The notes below the pieces were generated by a model that saw only the letters and a list, made by a program, of their open reading frames with translations, had not been told where the DNA came from and searched no databases. Positions 63,874 to 64,000 of a stretch of 64,000 bases of DNA are shown piece after piece. The position numbers were made by a program, and so were the translations under genes. Origin of the DNA: DAISKN01 sp963716925 (lineage in GTDB: Bacteria; Acidobacteriota; Vicinamibacteria; Marinacidobacterales; SMYC01); the NCBI GenBank assembly GCA_963716925.1, contig CAVQUX010000035.1:1-64000 (forward strand), read 5' to 3'. Positions within the stretch are counted from its first letter, which is position 1, and each line of letters begins with the position of its first letter.

Positions 63874-64000
63874 ATGAACTCATCTCGATGGACCTTCCTC
63901 TCGGGAATCCTGGCGTCGGGTGTCGTTCTCGCTGGCGTCCTCGTCGGCGCCGTCGCCTACTTCGACGCGCGGGGAGCGAGCGCCCAGACGGGCTCCGGGG
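63874..64000 (+). CDS. N-terminal part of an exported or membrane-anchored protein (runs off the window)
   Basis: From the ATG at 63874-63876, with GAGGAG at 63862-63867 six bases away, the frame reads MNSSRWTFLSGILASGVVLA and GVLVGAVAYFDARGASAQTG. The hydrophobic stretch (about residues 8-29) is a signal peptide or anchor, and the small-residue end could be a signal peptidase site near GASAQ. About 42 codons are visible; the family cannot be told. It follows the ABC operon on the same strand. Confidence 0.65.
   Translation, partial: MNSSRWTFLSGILASGVVLAGVLVGAVAYFDARGASAQTGSG

Overview
The window is high-GC DNA, dense in genes on both strands. No rRNA, tRNA, CRISPR array or intact transposon was recognised. 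The gene content suggests a Gram-negative environmental bacterium, most likely Acidobacteriota or a neighbouring phylum. This is inference from family content: a GWxTD-domain protein, a DUF4388 protein, two Oar-like outer-membrane receptors with carboxypeptidase-regulatory domains, a PEP-CTERM protein, PQQ-type propellers and a TPR-CHAT protein.

Layout. 1-3730: hydantoinase/oxoprolinase pair hyuA-hyuB (hyuB frameshifted). 3819-5175: Tat-exported VOC protein and a PEP-CTERM protein with a strong sigma-54 promoter. 5460-8433: large TPR-CHAT (caspase-like) protein, frameshifted, followed by an IS91-type transposase remnant and another gene tail. 8960-13945: an amidinotransferase/DDAH-like enzyme, an RTX-repeat remnant, and an operon of an amino-acid permease and two unlike class-V aminotransferase-fold proteins. 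14191-15981: exported sugar dehydrogenase-cytochrome c fusion. 16173-16647: sigma-54 activator remnant. 16907-20289: divergent oxyR/katG with recognisable OxyR half-sites, a katG promoter and a 3' hairpin. 20395-21259: a patch of decayed genes (AbiEi-like, aldo/keto reductase, PQQ propeller). 21321-30169: a seven-kilobase-plus same-strand cluster of a membrane GT-C-like protein, a GT2 glycosyltransferase, two B12-type radical SAM enzymes, a methyltransferase and a membrane-propeller protein; this is the best candidate for an undescribed pathway.

30608-33448: exported metallo-beta-lactamase-fold protein and a lipoprotein amidohydrolase. 34618-37843: two toxin-antitoxin modules (PIN/RHH and GNAT/RHH) on either side of an MFS transporter. 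37818-39761: ArsR-linked cluster of YCII, SRPBCC and VOC proteins with two perfect palindromic operators and a probable leaderless arsR message. 39794-43852: AlkZ-like glycosylase, hemY, hemE and a DUF4388 protein. 43955-49161: TPR protein, TonB-dependent receptor-like protein and secreted subtilase. 49217-58250: thioesterase, GWxTD-TPR protein, NtrC-type regulator, PDZ-containing histidine kinase and an Oar-like outer-membrane protein (frameshifted). 58524-59817: enolase (frameshifted). 60269-63799: an ABC-2 export operon with two ATPases and two permeases, followed by the start of an exported or anchored protein that runs off the end.

Two themes connect the regions. The kinase/regulator pair at 51743-56227 resembles the PrsK/PrsR pair of PEP-CTERM systems, and the PEP-CTERM gene at 4515 has a sigma-54 promoter that such a regulator could activate. 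Second, four otherwise intact genes, including enolase, carry single-base frameshifts, which points to indel errors in the assembly rather than real gene loss.
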